This document shows positions 23,701 to 28,795 of a stretch of DNA of 64,000 bases, one piece after another. The notes below the pieces were generated by a model. It saw only the letters and a list, made by a program, of their open reading frames with translations. It was not told the DNA's origin and searched no databases. The stretch is from Pseudoips prasinana (taxonomy: Eukaryota; Arthropoda; Insecta; Lepidoptera; Nolidae): NCBI GenBank assembly GCA_951640165.1, contig OX621234.1:5771001-5835000 (forward strand), read 5' to 3'. Positions within the stretch are counted from its first letter, which is position 1. The number at the start of each line of letters is the position of its first letter. The position numbers and the translations under genes were made by a program.

Positions 23701-26700
23701 CAGGAAACGAGAAACAACTGCGAGCCAACTATGTTCCCGCTAGACAAGTTGTTCATCGACATGGCTGAAGACGAAACTATCTCGAAAGAGATGATTGAGT
23801 CCATTCGTCCGCATGTACTTAACATAATTCAACAAGAGCTCTTCTACAGAGACGAAATTCGTCGCCTAGGAATAACACTCCACTTTGGCGTGAGTATAAA
23901 GCCACTCCTTACCAATTTAACTGTATTAATTTAATTAACTGCGAAGGTATTTCTGGTCCGGTATGACATGTATATATATATGATATGGCAACCTTCAAGA
24001 AGCGAGCCTATTCCTAGCATAAAATTGGCAAATGCTTGCATTTTACGCCGGCTGTCGTGGGTTCGATTCCCACATAGGTCAGATATTTGTGTGCATGAAC
24101 ATGTCTGTTTGTCCTGAGTCTGGGTGTAATTATCTATAAAACGATGTATTAACAAAAGAAAAGTAGTATATGTAATATATCAGTTATCTGGTTTCCATAG
24201 TACCTACAAGCTCTGTTTAGCTTGGGATCAGATGGCAACACACTGCCAATTGATTCCAAACTATACAGAGCCGGTACTATAGCAAACAGACAACTGTGCC
24301 TCTAGTAGGAGTTCCTGCAGTTTACTTACTCGATCACACGTACAGTTTCGTCCCATACAGAGTTTTAGTTCTTAATAGTTTCCGCGAGAGGCGCTGGTGC
24401 CCAATGTATGCGAGGAAACTGTACGTATGATCGAGTAAGTAAACTGTAGAAACTCGTGCTAGAGGCTCTGATAACTATACTTACTTATATACTTTTAAAT
24501 ACATACTAGTCCAGATAGAATTCACCCAGACGCAGTACAAACAATCGTGTTTATACATACATACGAGTACATAGACTCACGCCTGTTTCCCAGAGGGGCA
24601 GAGACAAAGGACTTACATTTGCCACGATCCTTGCACAACTATTTCGCCTTGTTTACTGACATTATATTCTTCAGACATGCCCGCCGGTTCCTACATCGTT
24701 CTTATCAAACCCACGACCTTTGGCGTAGCTATCAGGTTCACTGACCACTAAAGTATCAGGCCAGTGAAATATATGTATGTATATAGGATCAAATGTAATA
24801 GTAATGAGTTGTGTTTGTATGCTATTCATATCTACTATGTACCTATATCTACTTAAGATTTACTACTTAGTACAAGGTGAGACCAGAAATATGTTCGGGG
24901 TTAATTTTAAACAATAAAATTTTAAAAAAAAACATAGGTATATTGTACACCAAATAAACGGTGTACAATATACCTATGTTTTTTTTATTCAATACTGTGT
25001 GGTTGGCAAAGAATCTCTCCCCATCTGCATCCCATCTCATCCTGTGGGGGTGTAGTCGCGTTGAACTCGTCTCGAGGGAATATCTGCCAGAGAACGGGAG
25101 CAGCGTCTCTCTTTGTACTATAACTATCATACTGCGATCGCCAACCCGTCTTCAAAAATCCAAACAAATCCTTCCAAATCCACACAGCTCCATTGTGGAA
25201 AGCTTTTGGGGAGGCCTTTGTCCATCAGTGGACGTGAATAGGCTGCCACGATGTCTAAGTTTTCTCTCCAACCTGTACAAAAAAAATCCTTTTTATACTG
25301 TCGTTATAAACACAAGGCCTGCCATAATAATAATAATACCTTAATATAGACAGAACCATTCAAACGTAGTAAATGTAGTAAAAATATAGCAAAACTATAA
25401 ATTTCGATGATTAAACTTGAACTTGAACATAATATCTTTGACAATAACTTAATACAAGCTAGCTAAATATCATTGCTATTATAAAATAAATTCTATAAAT
25501 GTTTTCATACAATCCGTGCACCTAAATATATATGTAACTCGAAAAAAATATGTATACCTACTTTATATTACTACAAACATGTTCTGACTATTTACATGCG
25601 CTTTTTTAAAGTCTACGTGAATAAAAACATTTTTCAATTTTATTTTAGCGGTCGCAGGACGTGAACGTCGCACGAAGCACTGATCGCTCGTGGAACGTTC
25701 GCGATCTTGATGAGTGCGAGTACTGTCGTCGCACGCTTTACCTATCTAAGGTAACTATTACATCATTTATTTTGAAGTAAAACTGTTTTGAATTGGAAAG
25801 TAAGCTGGTGAATGCGAGACGGAAGCGGTACGAAAAGTGTGTACGGGCGTGCCGAACATAAGTTGAGAGATATAAATTAGTGAAAATAGACAGAGAGAGG
25901 GGAGGGTTACGTTTCGTATATTATTGAAGGTGCATTGGAAGGTGCAATCAAAAATTTTCTTTCTTTTTCTCAAAGTCAAGTTTTACTTCAGTCGTGTGGT
26001 CTAAAGCACACTCGTTTTTTAGTTTCACATTATTTTTATCAAACTAAGGATACAGTACTTTAGATATGGTATAGTCTTTCTTACTTGTGGAATTAACTCC
26101 GGTAATTTAAATTTATTTTGGTAACCTAGATTTTATCTATCAATAATGGCGGATTGATGTCTTTATTTAGAGTGAGTGTGGTGACATAGAGAGTTTCGAT
26201 AAATACATCGAAAATAGAGTAAATTCAACGCTTTCGGGAGTCAAAAAAGTCGGTAAAATTGATGGCGTTCATGGTCCTGCCAGAAGTAACGTCTATTTTG
26301 TTTTATTCTGATTTCATGACGTTCTTGGACGCTAATGGACGTAATTGAATCTCGATTTTTTTTAAACCAGTTCGAATAAGTTACAGAGCAAGAACATTAG
26401 GATTTTCCAATAATAGTATCATTTTTTATGTTAAAACTCTCTGTCCTCAGGACCTTACACTCGTATAGAAAGATACTCTTTCATGAAATATTAAATAAAT
26501 AGGATTGACAATTATTGTTAAAGTAACTTAAGTAATGAGTTAATGACACATAAAATAAAATAAATATATACATAATTAACAATGAGTTTAGGCGACGTTT
26601 TGTAAATAAATACGTTTTTTACAGGTTGTAGGATTAACAGGCAACAAAAGGGCGCTCTGCTTGGAGCATACACTTCTACTACTCCAGACTCCGATGTACC

Positions 26701-26858
26701 TCAACTGGGACCCTAGCAGGCTTGAGGGCGTTTACTACGTCACGACTTCGCGAATGGCAGCAGTCATCAGTAAAGTTTCAACCGATTTGGAGCGCCAAGG
26801 TTTGTTATTACAGACGGAGAGCGGGCTTGAAGCAGAAATGTGTATTGATACGCCTTAA
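5687..26858 (+). CDS. Jarid2: JARID2 homologue (Jumonji/ARID PRC2 cofactor), 13 exons recognised, 5' incomplete
   Basis: Thirteen exons join in one frame with AG/GT borders and matching phases at all junctions, giving about 1195 residues (human JARID2 is about 1246). In order: a basic stretch (~1-25), a long Ser/Pro/Asp-rich region (~70-514), JmjN (~572-613), ARID (~620-727), JmjC (~840-1010) and a Cys-rich C-terminus (~1085-1165). JARID2-specific signatures include RLFNRWGPASREL at the ARID entry, IEEEYWRIV before JmjC, and FSTSCWHRDP with WYGIP in JmjC. In animals JARID2 is a nuclear DNA-binding subunit of Polycomb repressive complex 2. The JmjC pocket keeps HxD but has Ser instead of the distal His, so demethylase activity is unlikely. 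The start codon, 5' exons and promoter were not found; the LINE just upstream may separate them. Confidence 0.9.
5881..5983 (+). CDS. Jarid2: Jarid2 exon b
   Basis: Acceptor ctattttacag, donor gg|gtttgt (a weak donor). It encodes 33 codons plus split codons that fit exons a and c. No known domain. Support is from splice borders and phase, not from homology. Confidence 0.65.
6162..6243. repeat. Perfect 38-bp hairpin in Jarid2 intron
   Basis: Arms 6162-6199 and 6206-6243 are exact reverse complements around the 6-base loop atgaca. No other copy occurs in the window. Confidence 0.95.
6360..7530 (-). mobile_element. 5'-truncated CR1/Jockey-like LINE
   Basis: The element runs on the - strand from a truncated 5' end near 7530 to a tail of aatg/aaatg repeats near 6360. 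The frame 7528-6590 (312 residues) starts just before the catalytic box MYADDTCLVYADR (RT domain C) and continues through the thumb (YRYLGLVIDNHFSWKTHI, LLSYGLVCYGNTF). It ends in a complete C-terminus, FLVPTIFNSLPADINNRI. The frame is intact, so the insertion is fairly young. It lies antisense in a Jarid2 intron. Confidence 0.85.
6590..7528 (-). pseudogene. LINE reverse transcriptase C-terminal half
   Basis: 312 residues, open from the YADD catalytic motif (RT domain C) to the natural stop. RT domains 1-B and any endonuclease are missing because of 5' truncation. Not a host gene. Confidence 0.85.
7685..7765 (-). repeat. RTE-type LINE 3' end fragment
   Basis: Contains acgtccactgctggacc and aaggcctcccccaaagat. 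This is the very common lepidopteran LINE tail, which on the - strand encodes GRPWSSSGR-like C-terminal residues. About 80 bp. Confidence 0.65.
7991..9326 (+). CDS. Jarid2: Jarid2 exon c (long, low complexity)
   Basis: Acceptor tgtctcatag, donor atg|gtgagt. 445 codons. It starts with a Cys-containing part (CLNCVACGR), then a Pro/Ser-rich stretch with PPPDTPPLSSSP, and acidic patches (DTDEMDDSNSSDMEL). It is likely disordered. Codon use is GC-richer in the first half than in the second. No close counterpart in vertebrate JARID2 is recognised. The two start codons near 7941 and 8024 are not needed because the exon is internal by phase. Confidence 0.75.
9425..9530 (-). repeat. tRNA-derived SINE, 3' fragment
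   Basis: Shares ccatctgatcccaaactaag and gcttgtactatgg with SINE copies at 24.0-24.25, 62.2-62.45 and 62.5-62.7 kb. The tRNA-like head is absent. Confidence 0.6.
9621..9778. repeat. Perfect 77-bp hairpin in Jarid2 intron
   Basis: Arms 9621-9697 and 9702-9778 are exact reverse complements around the 4-base loop tggt. No flanking target duplication was noticed and no second copy lies in the window. Confidence 0.97.
9903..10295 (-). pseudogene. RTE-type LINE C-terminal coding and tail fragment
   Basis: Begins with (cat)n then cccactgctgaacaaggcct. On the - strand it encodes an EWRPRTGKRSMGRR-like stretch and RWNDDLVKV, the standard C-terminal block of RTE-type endonuclease-RT proteins. A related piece on the + strand lies at 52.28-52.49 kb. 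Open frames on the + strand here are shadows. Confidence 0.75.
10360..10600. repeat. AT-rich tail with poly(A) and probable LINE 3' UTR
   Basis: A run of about 25 A at 10477-10501 is followed by a segment ending gaaataaatgattctgattc, which looks like the 3' end of a retroposed transcript. Jarid2 exon d follows at 10683. Confidence 0.45.
10683..10886 (+). CDS. Jarid2: Jarid2 exon d (start of JmjN)
   Basis: Acceptor ccttttgcag, donor aga|gtaagt, phase 0 on both sides. 68 codons. Acidic VVEDDDVAIPPE, then the first half of JmjN, VFRPSLQDFR, whose Phe-x-Pro pattern is the usual JmjN start. Confidence 0.9.
10887..11470. other. Intronic AT-rich DNA
   Basis: No frame recognised. It holds accgacccatacatgggt near 11268, a motif that recurs near 12806 (accgacccatatatggg) and in part near 12327. 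This suggests the pieces belong to one old element. Confidence 0.4.
11470..11760 (-). repeat. Dispersed repeat 'aagggacacccgg', copy A
   Basis: The reverse complement of this segment matches 28455-28790 at both ends: a shared block running into gtgtcaagggacacccgg and the end gataaggaacttcgttcca. The interiors differ. A 16-bp perfect hairpin (11470-11506) abuts the end. Unclassified, possibly a MITE. Confidence 0.6.
11936..12980 (+). pseudogene. piggyBac-like transposase relic
   Basis: The frame 11936-12253 contains FITFEPPDKANAVVTGE, EEDDV and a YLSGSLL block, resembling the acidic N-terminal part of piggyBac-family transposases found across Lepidoptera. The downstream sequence to about 12980 is broken by stops, and the frame at 12751-12978 (VTTDPYMGHDF) may be a later piece. 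No catalytic Asp triad can be read. Identification is moderate for the N-terminus and weak for the remainder. Confidence 0.5.
13060..13296 (+). CDS. Jarid2: Jarid2 exon e (JmjN end, ARID start)
   Basis: Acceptor tgcttctag, donor aag|gtatgt, phase 0. 79 codons. DPIAFYESLLPTVAKYGLCK and VAPAGFRPKC complete JmjN; FNRWGPASRELCAMK begins the JARID-type ARID domain. Strongly conserved with the JARID family. Confidence 0.95.
13617..14006. mobile_element. MITE with ~26-bp terminal inverted repeats (tacagggtggc)
   Basis: The left end tacagggtggccgaggag and the right end, reverse complement tacagggtggcggcagag, are both followed inward by ttgacgtt. It is about 390 bp with no coding frame. Flanking bases ta may be part of a target duplication. 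Confidence 0.75.
14090..14440 (+). repeat. Lepidopteran 'ggttccgtacc ... cttggccggttttt' repeat
   Basis: Starts tagggttccgtacc, passes through a ccgt/ctgt microsatellite, tgaaattttcacagatga and tataacaacaaatact, and ends gactcgcacttggccggttt. This is one of the commonest repeats of moth genomes. A degenerate copy is at 23035-23670. Confidence 0.8.
14500..15340. other. Intronic DNA, nothing recognised
   Basis: AT-rich sequence without a convincing frame or a second copy in the window. A short cgacat/aaacgac string recurs at 15188-15280. Confidence 0.35.
15345..15620 (+). repeat. ~0.25 kb unit, copy 1 of a direct duplication
   Basis: Shares tgaatattaaa, tttattatttacctacatca, atcaggacggaatt and catatgagcctagtacatta with 16040-16265 in the same orientation. 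The GC-rich heads of both (cgcgcgg, ggcggc) are diverged. Confidence 0.7.
15642..15682. repeat. Perfect 19-bp hairpin
   Basis: Arms 15642-15660 and 15664-15682 around a 3-base loop. The unfolded version tgttacagggaacctttaaa occurs at 16542, so the hairpin arm was added at this copy only. Confidence 0.9.
15887..16030 (-). repeat. tRNA-derived SINE head with internally duplicated B box
   Basis: The - strand reads ggtctagcggtagcg (A-box-like), then gggttcaaatccc and, 53 bp on, gggttcaattccc (B-box-like). The block 15887-15939 is repeated at 15940-15992. The 5' and 3' ends do not pair into an acceptor stem, so it is SINE-derived rather than a functional tRNA. Confidence 0.7.
16040..16265 (+). 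repeat. ~0.25 kb unit, copy 2 of a direct duplication
   Basis: Counterpart of 15345-15620. The tRNA-like SINE head directly precedes this copy on the opposite strand, and its A-box side meets the GC-rich head. Confidence 0.65.
16270..16900. other. Intronic DNA
   Basis: AT-rich. It contains the gggaacctttaaa string shared with 15636 and no other recognised feature. Confidence 0.35.
16906..17101 (+). CDS. Jarid2: Jarid2 exon f (ARID core)
   Basis: Acceptor tatatttcag, donor g|gtaatt. 65 codons plus one base. LSQLYHIVQRHGGLHNVL followed by KWMNVAEEM is the helix-turn-helix core of ARID, which binds DNA. YVTYILPYETL closes the domain. Confidence 0.95.
17185..17925. mobile_element. Inverted-repeat element with GC-rich core
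   Basis: Flanks carry gttgacattctga in both orientations (about 17207, 17793, 17899; inverse near 17186 and 17780). ttgctaacctaacct occurs at 17252 and 17760, with its reverse complement ggttaggttagcaac near 17825. The core (17275-17760) is GC-rich, unlike the intron, and has overlapping frames on both strands but no recognised domain. Probably a MITE with a later insertion. Confidence 0.5.
18130..18430 (+). repeat. Two abutting repeat fragments
   Basis: 18130-18260 resembles 39340-39440 (aaaattgcacag, gttgtccgtg). 18263-18425 resembles the 'cccgcgttaaactttataaattatagcc' repeat also at 23.43, 46.5 (inverted), 54.53 and 55.56 kb. Confidence 0.6.
18431..18780. other. Intronic DNA
   Basis: A short GC-rich patch (gtgcggccgaccgggcgg near 18440), then AT-rich DNA up to exon g. 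Nothing recognised. Confidence 0.35.
18811..19037 (+). CDS. Jarid2: Jarid2 exon g (ARID-JmjC linker)
   Basis: Acceptor gtccacag, donor cgg|gtaact. 75 codons after a split Gly. It contains basic and acidic linker sequence (ESESSEEELEDPG) and ends with a JARID2-like stretch, EDCVVTRSCKMNGNKFKR, that leads into the next exon's VAANAL. Confidence 0.88.
19195..19385 (+). repeat. Dispersed repeat, copy 2 (partner of 1838-1999)
   Basis: Shares gcagcatacccgc, cggggctccccctacc and actttttgcgggtggcatgc with copy 1. It ends 50 bases before the acceptor of Jarid2 exon h. Confidence 0.6.
19438..19638 (+). CDS. Jarid2: Jarid2 exon h (pre-JmjC)
   Basis: Acceptor ttccctag, donor aaa|gtaagt, phase 0. 67 codons. 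AEIEEEYWRIVQ and PGEPYSQHPWNLK match the region in front of the JmjC barrel in the JARID family. Confidence 0.93.
19838..19861. promoter_or_regulatory. 24-bp perfect palindrome with two TGACGTCA sites
   Basis: atgacgtcagg and its exact inverse meet at ggatcc. It carries two full CRE-type (CREB/ATF) consensus sites 14 bases apart, in the short intron between exons h and i. Function is not shown by sequence. Confidence 0.4.
19936..20102 (+). CDS. Jarid2: Jarid2 exon i (JmjC, first half)
   Basis: Acceptor gtatag directly before atgattag; donor tg|gtaagt. 55 codons plus two bases. NTGNVLRSMGSVLGVTSP, then FSTSCWHRDPHALPW and YMHSGPAKIW. HRD at 20041-20049 occupies the H-x-E/D iron-ligand position. 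Confidence 0.93.
20103..20545. other. Intronic DNA
   Basis: AT-rich to 20240, then mixed composition. The frame 20247-20516 resembles no known domain. Confidence 0.35.
20550..21070 (-). pseudogene. Degenerate Jockey-like LINE reverse transcriptase fragment
   Basis: The reverse complement reads VGAFIDIEVAFNKTRF, then RGYIGNIMSL and a PRGVS..RGTLS stretch. This is reminiscent of RT domains A and B (A-F-x-D-I-E-x-A-F-N and R-G-x-P-Q-G-G) of Jockey elements. Several stops and shifts make it dead. Confidence 0.6.
21070..21730. mobile_element. Foldback element with ~250-bp inverted arms
   Basis: The left arm (about 21072-21375) and right arm (about 21480-21730) are inverted copies. Shared strings include aactgcagacc/ggatctgcagtt, gcgggtagcgggt/acccgctacccgc, caagctgaaattttg and cacaaagggtgaata. 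A perfect 20-bp hairpin (21096-21141) is embedded in the left arm only. No transposase. Confidence 0.85.
21901..22192 (+). CDS. Jarid2: Jarid2 exon j (JmjC, second half)
   Basis: Acceptor ggttactcag, donor caa|gttagt. 97 codons after one base that completes Trp of WYGIP. It carries LLREHNVSLYRVEQHPGEY and LVFPKAYSCSISTGY; the distal iron-binding His expected after the aromatic residue is a Ser (codon 22103-22105). Confidence 0.93.
22380..22700 (-). pseudogene. LINE C-terminal RNase-H-end fragment
   Basis: The reverse complement encodes KIALRLRSGHFPSAKFAFLM, then GERCNRLQDVQHLLLKC. This resembles the zinc-knuckle-like C-terminal end (R-x-R-x-G-H, C-x5-D-V-x-H-x-L-x-x-C) of Jockey/R1-type LINE proteins. 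Isolated fragment. Confidence 0.6.
22720..23034. other. Intronic DNA
   Basis: A short direct repeat of tgaatagtctaa near 22735. The rest is unrecognised. Confidence 0.35.
23035..23670 (+). repeat. 'ggttccgtacc' repeat, degenerate, split by a second repeat
   Basis: 23040-23275 matches the first two thirds of 14090-14440 and 23617-23655 matches its end (gcgcgaatccgaccctcact..ggccg). Between them, 23430-23610 is a 'cggttttacccgcgttaaac' repeat. The order shows nested insertion. Confidence 0.7.
23704..23889 (+). CDS. Jarid2: Jarid2 exon k (post-JmjC helical region)
   Basis: Acceptor tttatcag, donor ggc|gtgagt, phase 0. 62 codons. FPLDKLFIDMAEDETISKEM and ELFYRDEIRRLGITLHFG match the helical segment between JmjC and the zinc finger in JARID2. 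Confidence 0.92.
24000..24250 (+). repeat. tRNA-derived SINE, near full length
   Basis: Head with aaattggcaaatgcttgc (A-box side) and gtgggttcgattcccac (B box), body gtgcatgaacatgtctgttt, tail gcttgggatcagatggc. Same family as 62510-62735 (inverted). Confidence 0.8.
24297..24475. repeat. Foldback MITE-like unit
   Basis: Left tgcagtttacttactcgatc and right gatcgagtaagtaaactgta are inverted within ~60-bp imperfect arms that start gcctctag and end ctagaggc. About 180 bp, non-coding. Confidence 0.8.
24925..24986. repeat. Perfect 27-bp hairpin
   Basis: Arms 24925-24951 and 24960-24986 around the loop aaataaac, ending in A and T runs. Confidence 0.95.
24990..25245 (+). repeat. RTE-type LINE 3' end fragment
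   Basis: Contains cgagggaatatctgccagag, gaacgggagcagcgtctc and tggggaggcctttgtccatc. It is a relative of the tails at 50.2, 51.5 and 53.7 kb. Confidence 0.6.
25250..25640. other. Intronic AT-rich DNA
   Basis: An (aat)n patch at 25325 and no coding frame. Leads to the acceptor of exon l. Confidence 0.35.
25649..25750 (+). CDS. Jarid2: Jarid2 exon l (first zinc-binding pair)
   Basis: Acceptor tattttag, donor aag|gtaact, phase 0. 34 codons. CEYCRRTLYLSK supplies a C-x2-C pair, corresponding to human CQICQHLCYLS. Confidence 0.9.
25751..26620. other. Last Jarid2 intron
   Basis: AT-rich; the string aagttttacttcagtcg recurs at 11229 and 25979. Nothing else recognised. Confidence 0.4.
26625..26858 (+). 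CDS. Jarid2: Jarid2 exon m (last coding exon)
   Basis: Acceptor gttttttacag, phase 0, 77 codons then TAA. RALCLEHTLLLL gives a second C-x2-H pair. The rest (LEGVYYVTTSRMAAVISKV) aligns in character with the end of JARID2. No clear AATAAA was seen within the next few hundred bases. Confidence 0.9.
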   Translation, partial: VVGLTGNKRALCLEHTLLLLQTPMYLNWDPSRLEGVYYVTTSRMAAVISKVSTDLERQGLLLQTESGLEAEMCIDTP

Positions 26859-27231
26859 ATATACGACACAGACTATATATTCATGAAAACCTGCTAGCAC
26901 TGTAGCTAGAAGAACAAGTAACCACCTAGTTTTAAGATAGCTCTCCTACAGAGCATGAAACATGATTACGAAATACTGTAATGAGCTGGTTCTTTATTAT
27001 GAAATTGACAATGATTTGTAACTTGTAGACGTCTTCTCCCCATGGACTACATACTCCCAGTTTTGTGATTGGTCAGTGACTGTTATTTCACATGTATTTT
27101 AGACCAATGCATTTTATATAGTTATTATTACATTGTGACAGTTTTGATTTTAGTGTCACCTCACCTACTAGAAAGCGATCAATTGTTATAGTTATATAGG
27201 AATCGATTAATTATGAAGTTTTAGAATTTAT
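26859..27231 (+). other. Jarid2 3' flank
   Basis: Presumed 3' untranslated region and flank. No canonical polyadenylation signal was identified with confidence before the GGGGCCC repeat begins at 27232. Confidence 0.4.
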
Positions 27232-27590
27232 AATGTGTTTCTATCTAGCGGGGCCCCCTTAGCTAGAGCGATGAAAGTGATGAGAGCGGTTAGCTTGTTC
27301 AATGTACCTACCAAATATAATCAAGTGGTCCAATGGATACAACGGAGGTACCGTTGTATCCACAGAAATGACCTCTGAAGTCGATTTCCATCCAGCGGGG
27401 CCCTCCGTCGATATCACGCCGAGATACCTAAAAATGGGGTCAGACGAAACTTGGCCCAATGTACCTTCCTATTCATGTATTTGTTCTTAAAAATGTTTGA
27501 TGGTATACCAGAAATTAAGTATCAAAGTTTTAAGCCAGCGGGGCCCTTTGTTATTTGAATTTACACGTGCGAAAAATGCAGACCATTCTT
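27232..27590 (+). repeat. GGGGCCC-bearing repeat, copy 2
   Basis: Near-identical to 2649-2994, with a small change at 27333-27352. It begins 374 bases after the Jarid2 stop codon. It forms an inverted pair with copy 3, and the similarity extends to about 27635. Confidence 0.8.
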
Positions 27591-27889
27591 ATGTTTTCCC
27601 AATGTACCTCACAGTTATTCGCTATCTACCAAATTTTTCGCGGTTTTTGTACCTATAGAAAAAAAATCTTTTCATACAAATCCCAATCCAATACCAATCG
27701 TGTACTACCTACTACATTACTTTCTATATACTTACCAGGTTATTTTTAGCTCGCCTTTTCCCTCTTAAGGGATGATTCTATTCATAAATGTGCACAACAT
27801 TTACTATTAGACCAACTTCGAAATCTGTATTAAAAAAATAAAAATTTGTAAAACCGCGTAAAAATTGATAAATAGTGAATAACTGTGAG

Positions 27890-28138
27890 GTACATTAGTA
27901 AAACATAAGAATGGTCTGTATTTTCCGCACGTGTAAATTCAAATAACAAAGGGCCCCGCTGGCTAGACAAAACTTTGATACTTAATTTCTGGTATACCAA
28001 CATTTTTAAGAACAAATACATGAATAGGGAGGTACATTGGGCCACTTCATTATATTTGGTAGGTACATTGAACAAGCTAACCACTCTCATCACTTTCATC
28101 GCTCTAGCTAAGGGGGCCCCGCTAGATAGAAACACATG
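27890..28138 (-). repeat. GGGGCCC-bearing repeat, copy 3 (inverted, internally deleted)
   Basis: Reverse complement of copy 2 lacking its middle part (the segment with gaagtcgatttcca). Inverted similarity with copy 2 extends inward: ataagaatggtctg on one side, cagaccattcttat on the other. Confidence 0.8.
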
Positions 28139-28454
28139 AATTTATAGTTATCAATATCTAACTGGGTACGGGCAGCACCGTCTGCTTGAATACCATGACC
28201 TTTGTACCGAGTCAAAGGTCATCTAGAAATAATATTACTAGTAATTTAGTCTGTAGGTTAGATTTACCAATGTTAATTCGGCTGTGTGTGCTTTAATCAA
28301 TTTTTATAATTCGTTTTACGTTCGATAGAGAAGTCTATCATTATGTATATATAGTTTGTTTACATTGATTGTTATGAACAATCATTTAAGATCATAGTTT
28401 ATTTTTTTTATTAAAACTATAATCACTTATTAGTACACTAGGAATCTACAGGTA

Positions 28455-28790
28455 TTCTAAATATAATAAAACTTGAGAGGTGTCAAGGGACACCCGGATG
28501 AAACGAAGTTATTTCTTATTATTTATAATGTACAAAAAACCTGTATACACTCAACAAAAATAATCACATCACCACGCGATCAATCGCGACACCACACTGT
28601 TCAATGCGAAATAGAAATGAAAATATCTGGCTTGCTTTCTATAAGAGAGAGAGAGAGAGAGAAACATGCGCAAGCCGCACAGCTGCAAAGTGTCGTGACA
28701 ACTTTTCGTAAAAAAAAATTTCCGTCTAGCCCCCTTTCGCAACGCGCGATAAGGAACTTCGTTCCAAAAAAATGCATAAATATTATATTA
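28455..28790 (+). repeat. Dispersed repeat 'aagggacacccgg', copy B
   Basis: Partner of 11470-11760. Starts acttgagaggtgtcaaggga, has a (ga)n microsatellite at 28645-28663, and ends cgataaggaacttcgttcca. Confidence 0.6.
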
Positions 28791-28795
28791 TGACT

